The translations under genes and the position numbers were made by a program. From CAYMJA01 sp964391095 (GTDB lineage Bacteria; Patescibacteriota; Minisyncoccia; Minisyncoccales; GWA2-38-27): DNA of 64,000 nt. Positions within the stretch are counted from its first letter, which is position 1, and the number at the start of each line of letters is the position of its first letter. The DNA lies in NCBI GenBank assembly GCA_964391095.1, contig CAYMJA010000003.1, positions 1 to 64,000 on the forward strand. The letters are read 5' to 3'. The notes under the pieces were generated by a model. The model was given only the letters and a program-made list of their open reading frames with translations. It searched no databases and had not been told where the DNA came from. Positions 25,010-35,400 of this stretch are shown one piece after another.

Positions 25010-26062
25010 TTACAATCCTCTTTTAATTTTTCTCATTTTTTCGAAAAGAGAAGTCGCCCAATAAGTAAGTGAAAGGGGCAAATCCTGGGTCTTAACATAT
25101 TCTTTCCTATAGCCACCAAAACCCATTTTAAATAAGGTTAAACCTGCCCAGGGATGTTTTGACTTTGACACCTGAGATATATCTTTGATCTCCGGAGCTA
25201 TCCCCCAGAAATTATAGCGTTGACAACCTCGTCTTTTTGCTTCTTTTATTACTTCCCATTGTAAAGAATAAGAAATTGGAATTTTCCAATATTTTGATAA
25301 TGAAGCGCCGTGATGATAAAAAGCAATGTCTTGCCAAAAAACAATAATAGCCGCAGAAATGACCCTTTGTTTATACTTACCAAGAAAAATAAATATTTGA
25401 TTATCGGAACTAAAAGTTAAAAATTGATTTCTTAAATAATCCAAAGAGAATGGAACAAAGTTATGACGAGCAGCTGTCTCTTGATAAATTTCATTAAAAA
25501 TTTTCAGGTTTTCAATATTCTGGCTTTTGATAACCTCAATATCTTTATTTTTAAGCCCCTGCCTTATTAAATAGCGGCTGGTCTTTCGCATATTCATTAA
25601 AAGTTCCTCTTCTGGGGGAGTAATATTTAACTCCCAAGTTACTTCCGGATGGATATAAATGGGAGCGTTTTTAAAACCAAGTTTCTTAAAAAGTTTAATA
25701 TTCTCCTCGTTCCTGTCCCAAATCGGTGCAATTCTTATAAAACCCGCTTTTTCTTCTTCGGCTATTTTTTTAAGTTTTTCCAATAATATTTCCAATACTT
25801 TATACTTTATTCTTGATATTTTATTCTTTACTACTGGCCCATGGGGCACAAACAAAAATGTCCCCCTTTTTGCTTTAATTTTAATAACCAGGACAGAGGC
25901 AACAAGTTTCTTGTCTGCATAAAAACCAAACCGCCAAACCTTATTGCCTTCTTTTTTCTGAAACTCTCCCCAATTCCAAGAATCTAAAAACGTTTTTTCT
26001 TTACATCCTAAAAGAAAACTCTCCCAGATTTCTTTATTTTTTATTTCTTGTATTTTTAACAT
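25010..26062 (-). CDS. FemA/FemX-like peptidoglycan peptidyltransferase
   Basis: A 350-residue protein from ATG 26062, which overlaps the upstream stop in ATGTTAA; the open frame reaches 26227 but would run through the aminotransferase. It has two GNAT-like lobes: FLDSWNWGEFQKKEGNKVWRF with VPHGPVV at the N-terminus, and MRKTSRYLIRQGLK, YHHGASL and GCQRYNFWG in the second half. FemX-type enzymes add amino acids from tRNA to lipid II. It probably makes a peptide bridge or branch. Confidence 0.85.
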   Translation of the reverse strand: MLKIQEIKNKEIWESFLLGCKEKTFLDSWNWGEFQKKEGNKVWRFGFYADKKLVASVLVIKIKAKRGTFLFVPHGPVVKNKISRIKYKVLEILLEKLKKIAEEEKAGFIRIAPIWDRNEENIKLFKKLGFKNAPIYIHPEVTWELNITPPEEELLMNMRKTSRYLIRQGLKNKDIEVIKSQNIENLKIFNEIYQETAARHNFVPFSLDYLRNQFLTFSSDNQIFIFLGKYKQRVISAAIIVFWQDIAFYHHGASLSKYWKIPISYSLQWEVIKEAKRRGCQRYNFWGIAPEIKDISQVSKSKHPWAGLTLFKMGFGGYRKEYVKTQDLPLSLTYWATSLFEKMRKIKRGL

Positions 26063-27294
26063 AATAAAATATCTATGATTTTTTGAGCTTTCTTTATAGA
26101 AATGTTTATATGGGTTGGCAAATTTAAAATATGTTCCGCTATATTCTCTGCTTGAGGACAACTGCCTTTTATATATTTCATTTCTTCTATTCTGGTATCC
26201 GGAGGAACAACTACGGATTTTCGCCAACCGTCATCTAAAATAATATTTTTCTTTCTTGCTTCTTTGATAATTTTGTCAGAATTTTTTACTAAAATTGGAT
26301 ACTTCATAAAAATTACTTCCCTATCCGCCCTCCCCCTCTTGAAAGGTAAATTAAACCCGGTTAAATTTTCTTCGTAGAACTTAGAAATTTCTTTCCGGTG
26401 TCTATTAAATCTTTCTAGTTTTTTGAATTGATTTAAAGATAAAATTGCTAAAGCATTGGGAATTTTTTTTGGAAAATATTCAGGAATTTCGCCTCTTTTT
26501 TCCTTCCAATGGACAGCTTTAGACAAAAGATGAAATCTCTGGAGAAGAAATAACAAAAATTTCCCTAAAATTGAATAAGTCGGAAGAATTATCAAATTCA
26601 TTAAAACTGGATGAAGTAATTGTTGAAAAATCCAAAAATTTGATGGATATTTAATTTTTTCCTGGAACTCTTTTGTTTTTTGAGCTAATTGGACATTATT
26701 TGTAATTACCATTCCCCCAAAAACAGAGGAAATAATTTTATCCCTTCCAAAACTAAAAAAAGCAATATCGCCAAATGTCCCCACTTTTCGAGAATCATAT
26801 CTTGCTCCTAAGGAATGAGCGCAATCTTCAATTAAAACTAAATTATTTTGTTGGGTAATATTCAAAATCTCGTCTATTTTTGCCGGCCAGCCAAAAGTGT
26901 GTTGAATCATTACTGCTTTCGAATTTTTTGTAATTTTTCGTTTTAAATCTTCCGGGTTTAAATTTAATGTCTCGTCTATATCTACAAAAATGGGCTTTGC
27001 CTTCTTTTTTAAAACCGGATTTACAGCTGCGTTACAAGTAAATGCTTGAAGTAAAACTTCCTCATCTTCTTTTACATCTAAAACTTCTAATATTGCCATC
27101 AAAGAAGACCGGCCGCTATTAAAAGAAAAAGCGTATTCTACCCCTAAATATTCTTTGAATTGATTTTCTAATTTTTTAATCGCATCACCTTTTTTCCATT
27201 TCCAGGGTTGAAAAACCAATCTAAAAGCCAGCCGAATGTCGTCTTTTTCAGTATTGGGTGATAGAGATATAGAAATAGGACAAAAAGGATTCAT
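26056..27294 (-). CDS. DegT/DnrJ/EryC1/StrS-family aminotransferase
   Basis: A 412-residue PLP enzyme. FNSGRSSLMAIL is the phosphate-binding region, VLIEDCAHSLGARYDSRKVG carries the PLP-binding Asp, and AFFSFGRDKIISSVFGGM places the Schiff-base Lys near residue 185. The family transaminates nucleotide-linked keto sugars. It sits between murF and femX with overlaps of four and seven bases, so a role in an unusual wall precursor or its decoration is likely, though not proven. Confidence 0.8.
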   Translation of the reverse strand: MNPFCPISISLSPNTEKDDIRLAFRLVFQPWKWKKGDAIKKLENQFKEYLGVEYAFSFNSGRSSLMAILEVLDVKEDEEVLLQAFTCNAAVNPVLKKKAKPIFVDIDETLNLNPEDLKRKITKNSKAVMIQHTFGWPAKIDEILNITQQNNLVLIEDCAHSLGARYDSRKVGTFGDIAFFSFGRDKIISSVFGGMVITNNVQLAQKTKEFQEKIKYPSNFWIFQQLLHPVLMNLIILPTYSILGKFLLFLLQRFHLLSKAVHWKEKRGEIPEYFPKKIPNALAILSLNQFKKLERFNRHRKEISKFYEENLTGFNLPFKRGRADREVIFMKYPILVKNSDKIIKEARKKNIILDDGWRKSVVVPPDTRIEEMKYIKGSCPQAENIAEHILNLPTHINISIKKAQKIIDILLC

Positions 27295-28754
27295 TGATTA
27301 AATTGTTGAATTAATTGTTTTGGCACCCTACCTTCTAAAAGCACTACATCGTTTTGTTTACAAAAAATATTTATCCTTTCAATAATTTCTTTTGGATTCT
27401 CAATAAACAAGATATTTTCTTTTTTCATTCCTTTTTCAATTGCCCCTTCTTGTATTTCTTTAAATCTTTCTTTTGTTGTAATTATTGCCAAATTACAAAC
27501 CTCACCAATTTTCCTCCCTATTCTCCTATGAACTTCTTTTGAACTCCTTCCTAATTCAATTAAACAAGGCATAACAATAATCCTCTTTCCAGAATAAACT
27601 TTTAAATAATCTAAATCAGCAATTACGCCATCCGGATTTGCAGAATAAGAACTATCAAGAATAGTTAAGCCATTTTTCTTCAAAATCTCCATTGCCCCCT
27701 GCTCTGGTTTAATTTTTGAGCAAGCCCTTGAAATTTCTCCCAAACTCATTCCCAGTTCTTGAGCACAGCAAGCAGCCAATAAAATATTTTCAATATTTTG
27801 CCTTCCTAATAAATTTACTTTGAAATTGGCTGAACCCCCGTTTTTAGAACTAACTTTAAAGGAAATAAACTCTTTTTCAACTTTAATGTCTTCTGCCCAT
27901 ATATTCAATTTCTCTTTAACAGAACAAAACCTTTGATTCTTGACCTTTGATTCTTGACCTTTGATTCTTGATTTGATAAATTTATTGTCCCAGTTAAAAA
28001 TCGCAATTCCATTTTCAGGTAAACTTTCTATCAGTTCAAATTTCGTATTAATAATATTTTCTTGGGAACCAAAAAGAGCTATATGTTGTTCGTTTATCCC
28101 GGTTAAAATGCCAATTTTAGGTTGAACCATCCGGCAGGGCGGTTTTATCTCTCCTAATCCATAAGCGGCCATTTCTACTATAAAAATTTGATGTTCAGAA
28201 GTTAAATTGTTTAAGATACATCGAGCAATTCCCGGATCAGTGTTTTGGTGTTCAGGGGTTTTGAGAATTTTGAATTTCTCTTCCAAGATAGCGGCTAAAA
28301 ATTCCTTGGTTGAGGTTTTTCCATAACTCCCGGTAATACCAATAACTAAAAGGTCTTTAAATTCTTCTCTTTTTTCTTTTGCTTTCTTTAAAATTCTCTT
28401 TATTAAAACAGTAGTGGGGATTTGAAAAAATAAAACTAAAAGAGAAAAAATTATTGGAGCCAAAATAACTAAAATCAGAAGCGCAAGATAAAACAAATAT
28501 CCCGGTAAAGAAAAAAGATAAAACAAAATTAAAAATCCAATTAATATGCCGGAAACCAAAATAATAACGGTTTTTTTGGTCAATTTGGGATATCTGATAC
28601 CGTGCAAACTAAAAATTATTTTTCTTATTTTTTGAGTTCCAAAATGAGCCTTGAGTCTCTTTAAACGATATTCTTTTAATTGCCAAAGCCAAATCCAAAA
28701 AAGGAGCAATTTTATAAAAATAAAAAACCAAAAAACAGCAATAAATGTTTTCAT
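27291..28754 (-). CDS. murF: MurF-like Mur ligase with N-terminal membrane domain
   Basis: A 487-residue protein. Residues 1-125 hold three membrane segments, which classical cytosolic MurF lacks. The Mur ligase domain starts with the P-loop GITGSYGKTSTKEF (about residue 140), has EMAAYGLGEI, and ends with a MurF-type C-terminal domain (LDSSYSANPDG). It joins D-Ala-D-Ala or a related dipeptide to UDP-MurNAc-tripeptide. A heptamer repeat tract encodes SRIKGQESKVKNQR in the central domain. Confidence 0.85.
   Translation of the reverse strand: MKTFIAVFWFFIFIKLLLFWIWLWQLKEYRLKRLKAHFGTQKIRKIIFSLHGIRYPKLTKKTVIILVSGILIGFLILFYLFSLPGYLFYLALLILVILAPIIFSLLVLFFQIPTTVLIKRILKKAKEKREEFKDLLVIGITGSYGKTSTKEFLAAILEEKFKILKTPEHQNTDPGIARCILNNLTSEHQIFIVEMAAYGLGEIKPPCRMVQPKIGILTGINEQHIALFGSQENIINTKFELIESLPENGIAIFNWDNKFIKSRIKGQESKVKNQRFCSVKEKLNIWAEDIKVEKEFISFKVSSKNGGSANFKVNLLGRQNIENILLAACCAQELGMSLGEISRACSKIKPEQGAMEILKKNGLTILDSSYSANPDGVIADLDYLKVYSGKRIIVMPCLIELGRSSKEVHRRIGRKIGEVCNLAIITTKERFKEIQEGAIEKGMKKENILFIENPKEIIERINIFCKQNDVVLLEGRVPKQLIQQFNQ
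27930..27971 (-). repeat. Triple 14-bp tandem repeat inside murF
   Basis: Three perfect copies of CCTTTGATTCTTGA (plus-strand reading). Each 14-mer is two 7-mers related to those in gltX. Since 14 is not a multiple of three, the encoded residues differ between copies, but the total of 42 bp keeps the frame. Confidence 0.9.
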
Positions 28755-29518
28755 CGTAAAAATTTGGTTATTATTTCTAATAATCTTTCCGGGTTTTCTA
28801 AATGAGGGCTATGGCCAATTCTGGGTACAATTTCTAACTGAGAGTTTTTTATATTCTCTTTAAACATATAAGCGTATTTTAATGGAATTATTTTATCTTT
28901 TCTACCCCAAACAATTAAAGTTTTTGTTTTAATTTGAGAAAGGTCAGGCAATAAATCTTCTTCTAAAACCTTTTTAATCGTTTCTCTCATAACCCCTTTG
29001 GTTTTTGAATAATCTTTACTTCGGATAAGAATATAAAATAAATTCTTAGCTCTATTTTTAAATCCTCTTAAGGGTTTTTTACTAAAAATAATATTTCCTG
29101 TCTTGCTTATTTGAAAAATTATTTTTGTTTCTAAATCTGGCTTTGGTTTAATACCAGCTGGAGCGCATAAAATTAACTTTGTTATTTTTTTAGGATAATT
29201 TTTAGCAAATTTTATAGCTACCCTTGCCCCGAAAGAATGGGCTATTATGGAAAACTTATTTAATTTCAAAAATCTAATAAAACCAAGCAGCCATTTGGCA
29301 TAATCAGCCACTTCCCAAGCCTTGGGAGGATTTGCGCTTTTTCCAAAACCGGGAAAATCAGGACAAATCATTTTGTACCCTTGAGCAGCTAAAATTCTCT
29401 GGATTTGCAGCCAAGAATCTGAAGACCCTCCCCAGCCATGCAAAACAAGAACAGGTTGCCCGTTTCCAGCAACCTTATAATTTGTTTTCAATTTATTAAT
29501 ATAAACCTCTTTCTCCAT
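28751..29518 (-). CDS. Alpha/beta hydrolase
   Basis: A 255-residue hydrolase from ATG 29518; the frame could start 17 codons earlier, but that extension is encoded by a palindromic repeat. The oxyanion motif is LHGWGGSSDSW, the nucleophile Ser is in IAHSFGARVA, the acid Asp in VWGRKDKIIP and the His in RIGHSPHLE. The substrate is unknown. It overlaps murF by four bases and follows serS. Confidence 0.8.
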   Translation of the reverse strand: MEKEVYINKLKTNYKVAGNGQPVLVLHGWGGSSDSWLQIQRILAAQGYKMICPDFPGFGKSANPPKAWEVADYAKWLLGFIRFLKLNKFSIIAHSFGARVAIKFAKNYPKKITKLILCAPAGIKPKPDLETKIIFQISKTGNIIFSKKPLRGFKNRAKNLFYILIRSKDYSKTKGVMRETIKKVLEEDLLPDLSQIKTKTLIVWGRKDKIIPLKYAYMFKENIKNSQLEIVPRIGHSPHLENPERLLEIITKFLR

Positions 29519-29534
29519 GTTTTTATGATGAGTT

Positions 29535-29555
29535 TTGGCAGGTGCGACCTGCCAA
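29535..29555. repeat. Perfect palindrome between serS and the hydrolase gene
   Basis: TTGGCAGGT, a 3-nt loop and ACCTGCCAA. It lacks a T run, so it is more like a small palindromic element than a terminator. Confidence 0.6.
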
Positions 29556-29578
29556 GATTGGATGTTCAAGGTTGGGTC

Positions 29579-30880
29579 TTAAACATCTCTATTTTTGATT
29601 TCTTTAAAAGGTAAATATTTTTGAAGCGCCTCTGGTATTCTTATACTTCCGTCTTTCTGCTGAAAATTTTCAATAATAGCAATTAAAGTTCTGCCAATTG
29701 CAAAAGCAGTTCCATTAATAGTGTGAACAAATTTCAATTTGCCCTCCTTTTTAGGGTAGGCTGGCGAGGAAAAGGTGGTGGGTGGGTCGTAGTCTCGGNN
29801 NNNNNNNNCCTGAAAATCAGTGCAATTTGAGGTAGAATGGGTCTCCCGATAACAATTCTGAGAAGGTACCCAGGTTTCAATATCGTACTGAGCGGCCGTA
29901 GGAAACGCCATATCTGCCGTGCAAATCTGAACTACTTGATAAGGAAGTGCTAATTTTTTCATCAGTTCTTCTTCTATTTTTAGAAAAAATTGATGCTCTT
30001 TTTTAGAATCATCTGGTTTAGAAAAACTAAACATCTCCACTTTATCAAATTGGTGAACTCTCAATATTCCTCTGGTATCTTTTCCATAAGCTCCGGCCTC
30101 CCGACGGAAACAGGTTGAAAAACCAAGATATCTCCGGGGTAATTCTTTTTCGTTAAAAATTTCATTAGCATGCATTGGTCCTATTGACTGTTCAGCTGTT
30201 CCTACTAAATATAAATTATTCTTTTCAATAAAATATCCTTCTTCTGGAGCTTTTATCAGGTATCCCATTCCCTCCATCATTGTTGGTTTTATCATCACTG
30301 GAGGAATAATTGGAATAAATCCTTTTTTTATTAAATTATCAAAAGTTAAATTTATTAAAGCAAATTCTAATAAAGCAGCTTCCCTTTTTAAAAATCCAAA
30401 ACGAGTCCCTGAGATTTTAGCTGCCCTTTTTAGGTCAATCAAATCAAGGTCCTCAGCAATTTCTAAATAATCTTTGGGTTCAAAGTCAAATTTCGGCCTC
30501 TTTCCTATTTCTCTCAAAACTATATTGTCTTTTTCGTCTTTCCCAACCGGAACATTATCTAAGGGCAGATTAGGAATTTGACATATTAATTTTTCAAATT
30601 CTTCATTCAACCCTTTTAGAAATTCTTTTAGTTTATCGCTTTTTTTATCAAGTTTTTGCATCTCAGAAATAATTTTTTGTTTTTCCTTTTTCTCTTTAGC
30701 TGCTGCAATTTTCCTGCTTGCTCTATTTTTTTCAGCCAATATGCTCTCTAATGCTGTTTGAGTTTCCCTTTTTTCTTTATCTATTTTCAAAAGCCGGTTA
30801 ATATCAACTTTAACCTGCTTTTTTTGGCATCCATCTTTTACTTTTTTAGGATTTTCTCTGATGAATTTTATATCAAGCAT
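29579..30880 (-). CDS. serS: Seryl-tRNA synthetase (contains an assembly gap)
   Basis: A class II synthetase of about 433 residues. The N-terminal coiled-coil arm spans residues 25-105, motif 2 is STCFRREAGAYGKDTRGILRVHQFDK and motif 3 is NGTAFAIGRTLIAIIENFQ. Ten Ns at 29799-29808 fall after SNCTDFQ; the following residues RDYDPPTTFSSPAYPKK replace the usual ARRLNIRY loop, so the join may be imprecise although the frame continues. It lies 42 bp after lysS on the same strand. Confidence 0.93.
   Translation of the reverse strand: MLDIKFIRENPKKVKDGCQKKQVKVDINRLLKIDKEKRETQTALESILAEKNRASRKIAAAKEKKEKQKIISEMQKLDKKSDKLKEFLKGLNEEFEKLICQIPNLPLDNVPVGKDEKDNIVLREIGKRPKFDFEPKDYLEIAEDLDLIDLKRAAKISGTRFGFLKREAALLEFALINLTFDNLIKKGFIPIIPPVMIKPTMMEGMGYLIKAPEEGYFIEKNNLYLVGTAEQSIGPMHANEIFNEKELPRRYLGFSTCFRREAGAYGKDTRGILRVHQFDKVEMFSFSKPDDSKKEHQFFLKIEEELMKKLALPYQVVQICTADMAFPTAAQYDIETWVPSQNCYRETHSTSNCTDFQXXXXRDYDPPTTFSSPAYPKKEGKLKFVHTINGTAFAIGRTLIAIIENFQQKDGSIRIPEALQKYLPFKEIKNRDV
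29799..29808. other. Assembly gap (10 N)
   Basis: Ten undetermined bases inside serS show this is a scaffold, and the true gap length is unknown. Confidence 0.98.
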
Positions 30881-30922
30881 AATTTAATTTTTTACTGAAT
30901 ATTCTGCCTGAAGATAGAATAA

Positions 30923-32380
30923 TTATCTCGGACGCATCAAGGGAAATAGAATCACTTCCCTCAAGCTATGAGAATCTGTTAAAAGAGTCACTAATCGGTC
31001 AATTCCCATTCCAAAGCCAGCCGCCGGAGGCATACCATATTCCAGGGCTTCAATAAAATCTTTATCCATTCTTTGGGCTTCTTCAAATCCCTCTTTAAAG
31101 ATTTTTTCTTGCTCCTGAAACCTTCTTTTTTGTTCAATAGGATTATTGAGTTCAGAAAAAGCATTAATTAGTTCAAAGCCAGCCGTTACTAACTGAAAAT
31201 TTGCTGTTTTTGCCGGATTCTTTTCAAGCTGTTTGGCCAAGGGGAAAGCCCCTAAAGGATGATGGATTATAAAAGTGGGCTGCCAGATTTTAGGACGGCA
31301 GAATTTCTTGTAAATTTCGTCCGCAACCTCGGCTTTTTCTCCCTTTGCCTCAATCCCTAATTTCTTCGCCTCTTTTGTAAGAGCCTTTAAATTAATTTCG
31401 CCTAAATCAATTTTTGTATATTTTTTCAAAAGCTGAGTAAATTCAATCCTCGGCCAAGGAGGTTTAAAATTTATTTCCTTGCCCTCGTATCTTATCCTAA
31501 AACTTCTAAAAAGATTTTTAACTAATGCTGAAAGAAATTCCTCTGTTAGTTTCATTAAATCTTTGTAATCAGCATAAGCCCAATAAAATTCTAACATTGT
31601 AAAATCCGGATTATGGGCTCTATCCACTCCTTCGTTTCTAAAACATTTTCCAATTTCATATATTTTTTCAAAACCGCCGATTAAAAGCCGTTTCAAATAA
31701 AGCTCGGGGGAAATCCGAAGATATAAATCAATATCTAAAGCGTTTAAGTGGGTTTTAAACGGCTTGGCTTTTGCTCCGCCGTAAAGGGGTTGTAAAATGG
31801 GAGTTTCCACTTCTAAAAACCCTTTATTTTCTAAAAATGCTCTTATTTGTTTAATAATTTTTGAACGAAGTTCAAATTTTTCTTTAACTTTGGGATTAAA
31901 AATCAAATCCAAATATCTTTTCCGATATCTTTCTTCAATATCTTTGAGACCATGCCATTTTTCGGGCAAAGGCAAAAGGGACTTAGCCAACATTTTATAA
32001 TCACCTGCTTCAATTGTCTTCTCTCCTTTCTTGGTTTTGAACAAAACTCCCCTGATTTCAACAAAGTCCCCTATATCAAAATTATTCAAGAAAAATTGAT
32101 AACCCTTTTCCCCTAATTTATCCTTTCTGAATAAAACTTGAATCCTAGCCGAACCGTCTTTAATATGAGAAAAAACCAGGCCGCCGTGCTCTCTTAAAGA
32201 CATCATCCTGCCACTTAAAACGAACTCTTTTTTTAGCCGAGAAAATTTATTAAAATTCTCTAATGCCTCCCCGCAAGTATGGGTTCTTTTTGTCTGGCTT
32301 GGGTAGGCCAAAAGACCAGCACTTTCAATTGCCTTAAGTTTTTTGAGCCGATTTTTTCGAATTTCATCTATTGTCGCCAT
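30923..32380 (-). CDS. lysS: Lysyl-tRNA synthetase, class II
   Basis: A 485-residue enzyme: OB-fold anticodon-binding domain (VLSGRMMSLREHGGLVFSHI), motif 2 in IYEIGKCFRNEGVDRAHNPDF and motif 3 in GFGMGIDRLVTLLTDSHSLREV. The N-terminus is short. The promoter TTGACT-17 bp-TAAACT lies six bases before the ATG, so the mRNA is probably leaderless. It follows the terminator of the large secreted protein gene. Confidence 0.96.
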   Translation of the reverse strand: MATIDEIRKNRLKKLKAIESAGLLAYPSQTKRTHTCGEALENFNKFSRLKKEFVLSGRMMSLREHGGLVFSHIKDGSARIQVLFRKDKLGEKGYQFFLNNFDIGDFVEIRGVLFKTKKGEKTIEAGDYKMLAKSLLPLPEKWHGLKDIEERYRKRYLDLIFNPKVKEKFELRSKIIKQIRAFLENKGFLEVETPILQPLYGGAKAKPFKTHLNALDIDLYLRISPELYLKRLLIGGFEKIYEIGKCFRNEGVDRAHNPDFTMLEFYWAYADYKDLMKLTEEFLSALVKNLFRSFRIRYEGKEINFKPPWPRIEFTQLLKKYTKIDLGEINLKALTKEAKKLGIEAKGEKAEVADEIYKKFCRPKIWQPTFIIHHPLGAFPLAKQLEKNPAKTANFQLVTAGFELINAFSELNNPIEQKRRFQEQEKIFKEGFEEAQRMDKDFIEALEYGMPPAAGFGMGIDRLVTLLTDSHSLREVILFPLMRPR

Positions 32381-32386
32381 TGTATT

Positions 32387-32415
32387 AGTTTAACTTATTT
32401 TACATTTCCAGTCAA
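32387..32415 (-). promoter_or_regulatory. lysS promoter, probably leaderless
   Basis: Minus strand TTGACT (32415-32410), 17 bp, TAAACT (32392-32387), then 6 nt to ATG. Confidence 0.65.
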
Positions 32416-32419
32416 AACA

Positions 32420-32449
32420 AAAACAGCTCGCTATATAGCGAGCTGTTTT
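32420..32449 (-). terminator. Terminator of the large PKD protein gene
   Basis: AAAACAGCTCGCTAT forms a perfect palindrome with its complement, flanked by A and T runs. A near-copy of this stem is found at 39477-39506. Confidence 0.9.
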
Positions 32450-32475
32450 TAGGAGTTCGGAATAGTTTCCGGTTT

Positions 32476-35400
32476 CTATCTTCCTATTAACTCTTTTATT
32501 TTTTTAAGCATTTCAGCAACTGCATCAGAAATAGATGCTAATTGACTCTCTATGTTTGTGTTCTTTAATCCTAATCCTCTTGGGTCTGGAATCGGTTCTA
32601 TTGTTTCGTTATGCATTTCACCAGAACTTTCAAAAAACTTGTAATTTGTTTCATTCCCGTCCTTAAAGCCGACTTTCATAACACATCTCGCCGAACCATC
32701 CCATTTGTTTAATTGTAAGTAATATCGGCAACTTTCACCTTTGTTGTAAACCTTATTTTCCTGACAGATTGATTGACAGTCGTTCGGCCAATCATTGTTA
32801 CATAGAGTAGATATGCCATAACAATTGTCGCAACCGGGCAGGGCTTCAACGCTAACAATTTCTCCTTTTCCGTTATTAAAGTTTAAATAGACCCTATGGC
32901 TTGATCGCCCGGCGCCCCAATCAAACACCGGAGCCACGTTCCAACACATTGGACCGGGACAAGCATTAATAAGCTCTTGAAGTTCTAAAACATCAAAAAG
33001 ATCTGTTTTTGTATCGCAATTAACATCACAAATCTTGTCGCCAGGACAATTTCTTGCCTCTATCACAACATCCTCTAAAAACGATACATCAGAACCATCT
33101 ACTTTTCTATCTCTATTGTAATCACAATATTTAACTAAGGTAGGATCTGTACATACTCCTGATGCTTCAATAATAGTAATTGGTATCTTAACCTCATTGC
33201 CAAACCAGGTTTTGGTTTCATAAACCATATCTATACCTAATTGTAGTTCACCTATTTGGTTAATATCCATACCCTCTCCAGTACATATCTTCATATTGTC
33301 AAGGGTAGCGCTTTGACCCGGCGCGACATCATAGGGCAGGCCAAATCCCGAACCCCTGGTTATATCATGGACATAGGTGCCATCAGGCAAATAAGCGTGA
33401 GGCCGGCAGTGAAATTCAGGAAGACCAGTGGATGTCCAGGTAGCAGTACCAGTATTGGTTACATTAACCTTTATATCAATGTCTTCACCAAAAGGAACTT
33501 CCTTATCATAAGAGAGAACATCAATCTCTGCCTGATAAATCTCTTCTTCCTTTACGTTCATATTAAACGAAGCTCTATCACTTCCTCCCCGACAATCGCT
33601 CACTGTTACCTTAACTATATAAGTTCCAACCTTGGACCAGGAATGGCTAGTTTTGAAAGTGGTATTAGGCTGAGTAGAGGGACACACTCCTTTGATTACT
33701 GAACTGTCACCCCAGTCAATTGACCAGCTTAAATTGTCTTCATCAGAATCAGTAGCAGTAAAGGTAAAAGAAACTGTTTCTCTTGGCTTAACACTGGAAA
33801 AGACAGCAATTTCTCCAAGTTTAGGGGAATGATTCTCTTTACAAGGGTCCTCGGTAGATTCTTTCATAGTCTTACACCAGGCTTCGTCGTTCATTCTGGT
33901 ACCAAGCAAAGTGTAATCCAAATAGTTTATGGACTTGTCTTTGTTAAGGTCGTAAACTGGATTATACTTTGCGTCTCCGCAGGTCGTATTCCAACTTTCT
34001 TGAAGACCGTTCTCAAGGTCAGTGCAAGAGGTGGGATATTTTAGAATACTAAAATAATTATCGCTAAGATCTTCGGCAACAATTTTTCCGTTTAAGGTTG
34101 ATAGATGTATGCCTATTTTATACTCTCCTGGGATTAAATCTGAAGGTACTGTTAAGCCATAATTACCAACACTAGCATTAATGTTTACATCAATAATTTT
34201 GCTATATTTGATAGCATCTTTTTTGAGAAAACCAATTATGCCTATTTTATAATTTTCTGGTATTCCAGTTACTTTCCAAGTAATATTGTATGTCTTGCCA
34301 ATTACCCACTCTTCTCCTCCATTGGGAGAAATGACAGTGATGGATTTTCCTTCCTTCTCCTCACAAACATCCATTCTATAAACCTGGCCATATTTTAATC
34401 CTACATTATGATGGCAATAACCAGTGTGACACTCAGTATCGTCATCACAGTCGCCTTCACCAGCATAGCATTTACAACCCGGGGAACAATAATCCCAATC
34501 CCATAGGGGAGTAGTATGGCAGGTTTTTGAAACAACCTTAACCGTAGTGGATGTCCTGGCTGTTTGCCGATGGTCGTCAGTAACAGTAAATTTAATGGTA
34601 TAGGTTCCAACCTTATTATAGCTATGAGTGAAACTGGTGGTCTGAACTCCCCTCTCAGCAGATGAAGAATATGGTATGGAAACCTCATCTCCCCAATCTA
34701 CTCTATAACTTAAGACACCATTTTCCGGGTCATGGGCTTTAATTATCCAAGTGCCTGTTTGGTTAATCTTTAGCTGAGTTGGAGCAGTAAGGCCGTCAAC
34801 AACCGGAGGAAGATTTTCTCCTTCTTTAACAATACTGAAATAATTGTCGCTTTCGTCGACTGTTATATGCGGAGGGCGTGGTATTACTCTAACCTGAATT
34901 TTATACTTATCTCCTGATTTCAAATCATCTGGTAATGTCCATGAATACTTCTCAAGAGAAGCAGATAAACTATTTGCTATTTTTATTACTTCAACGGGAG
35001 TAGCATAATTTACAAGCTCAATTTCTACTTTTTCAAAACCCTCAGAACTCCAGGTAATATTATGAGTAGTCCCAATCACCCACTTCTCTCCTCCATCGGG
35101 AGAAATAACAGTAATGGATTTTTCTTGAAGACTTGCTTCGCATTCTGCTTTAGTGGGAAAAGTACGCAAACCTAAATACATATATAGCCCGCAAAATTTC
35201 TTTTTTTGGCAGAAGCGGTGGTCATTATCATACCACCACAATTCTTTACATACAGCTTTACAGCCATAAAGCTGGTTTAACTTGGCTCTGGTGGTAGGAC
35301 CGACAAAACCGGTTCCGTGAACAAGTCCCGGATAAGGAGCTAAAACCTCTGAAGCGTACTTTTCCTGAAAACCAACTACTGCCGAGGCAGTATATTCATC

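Noticed and set aside
33256..33702. Plus-strand frames inside the large PKD gene, UPF0182 gene and dnaK
   Set aside because: They are shadows of long, well-supported minus-strand genes and have no protein-like features.
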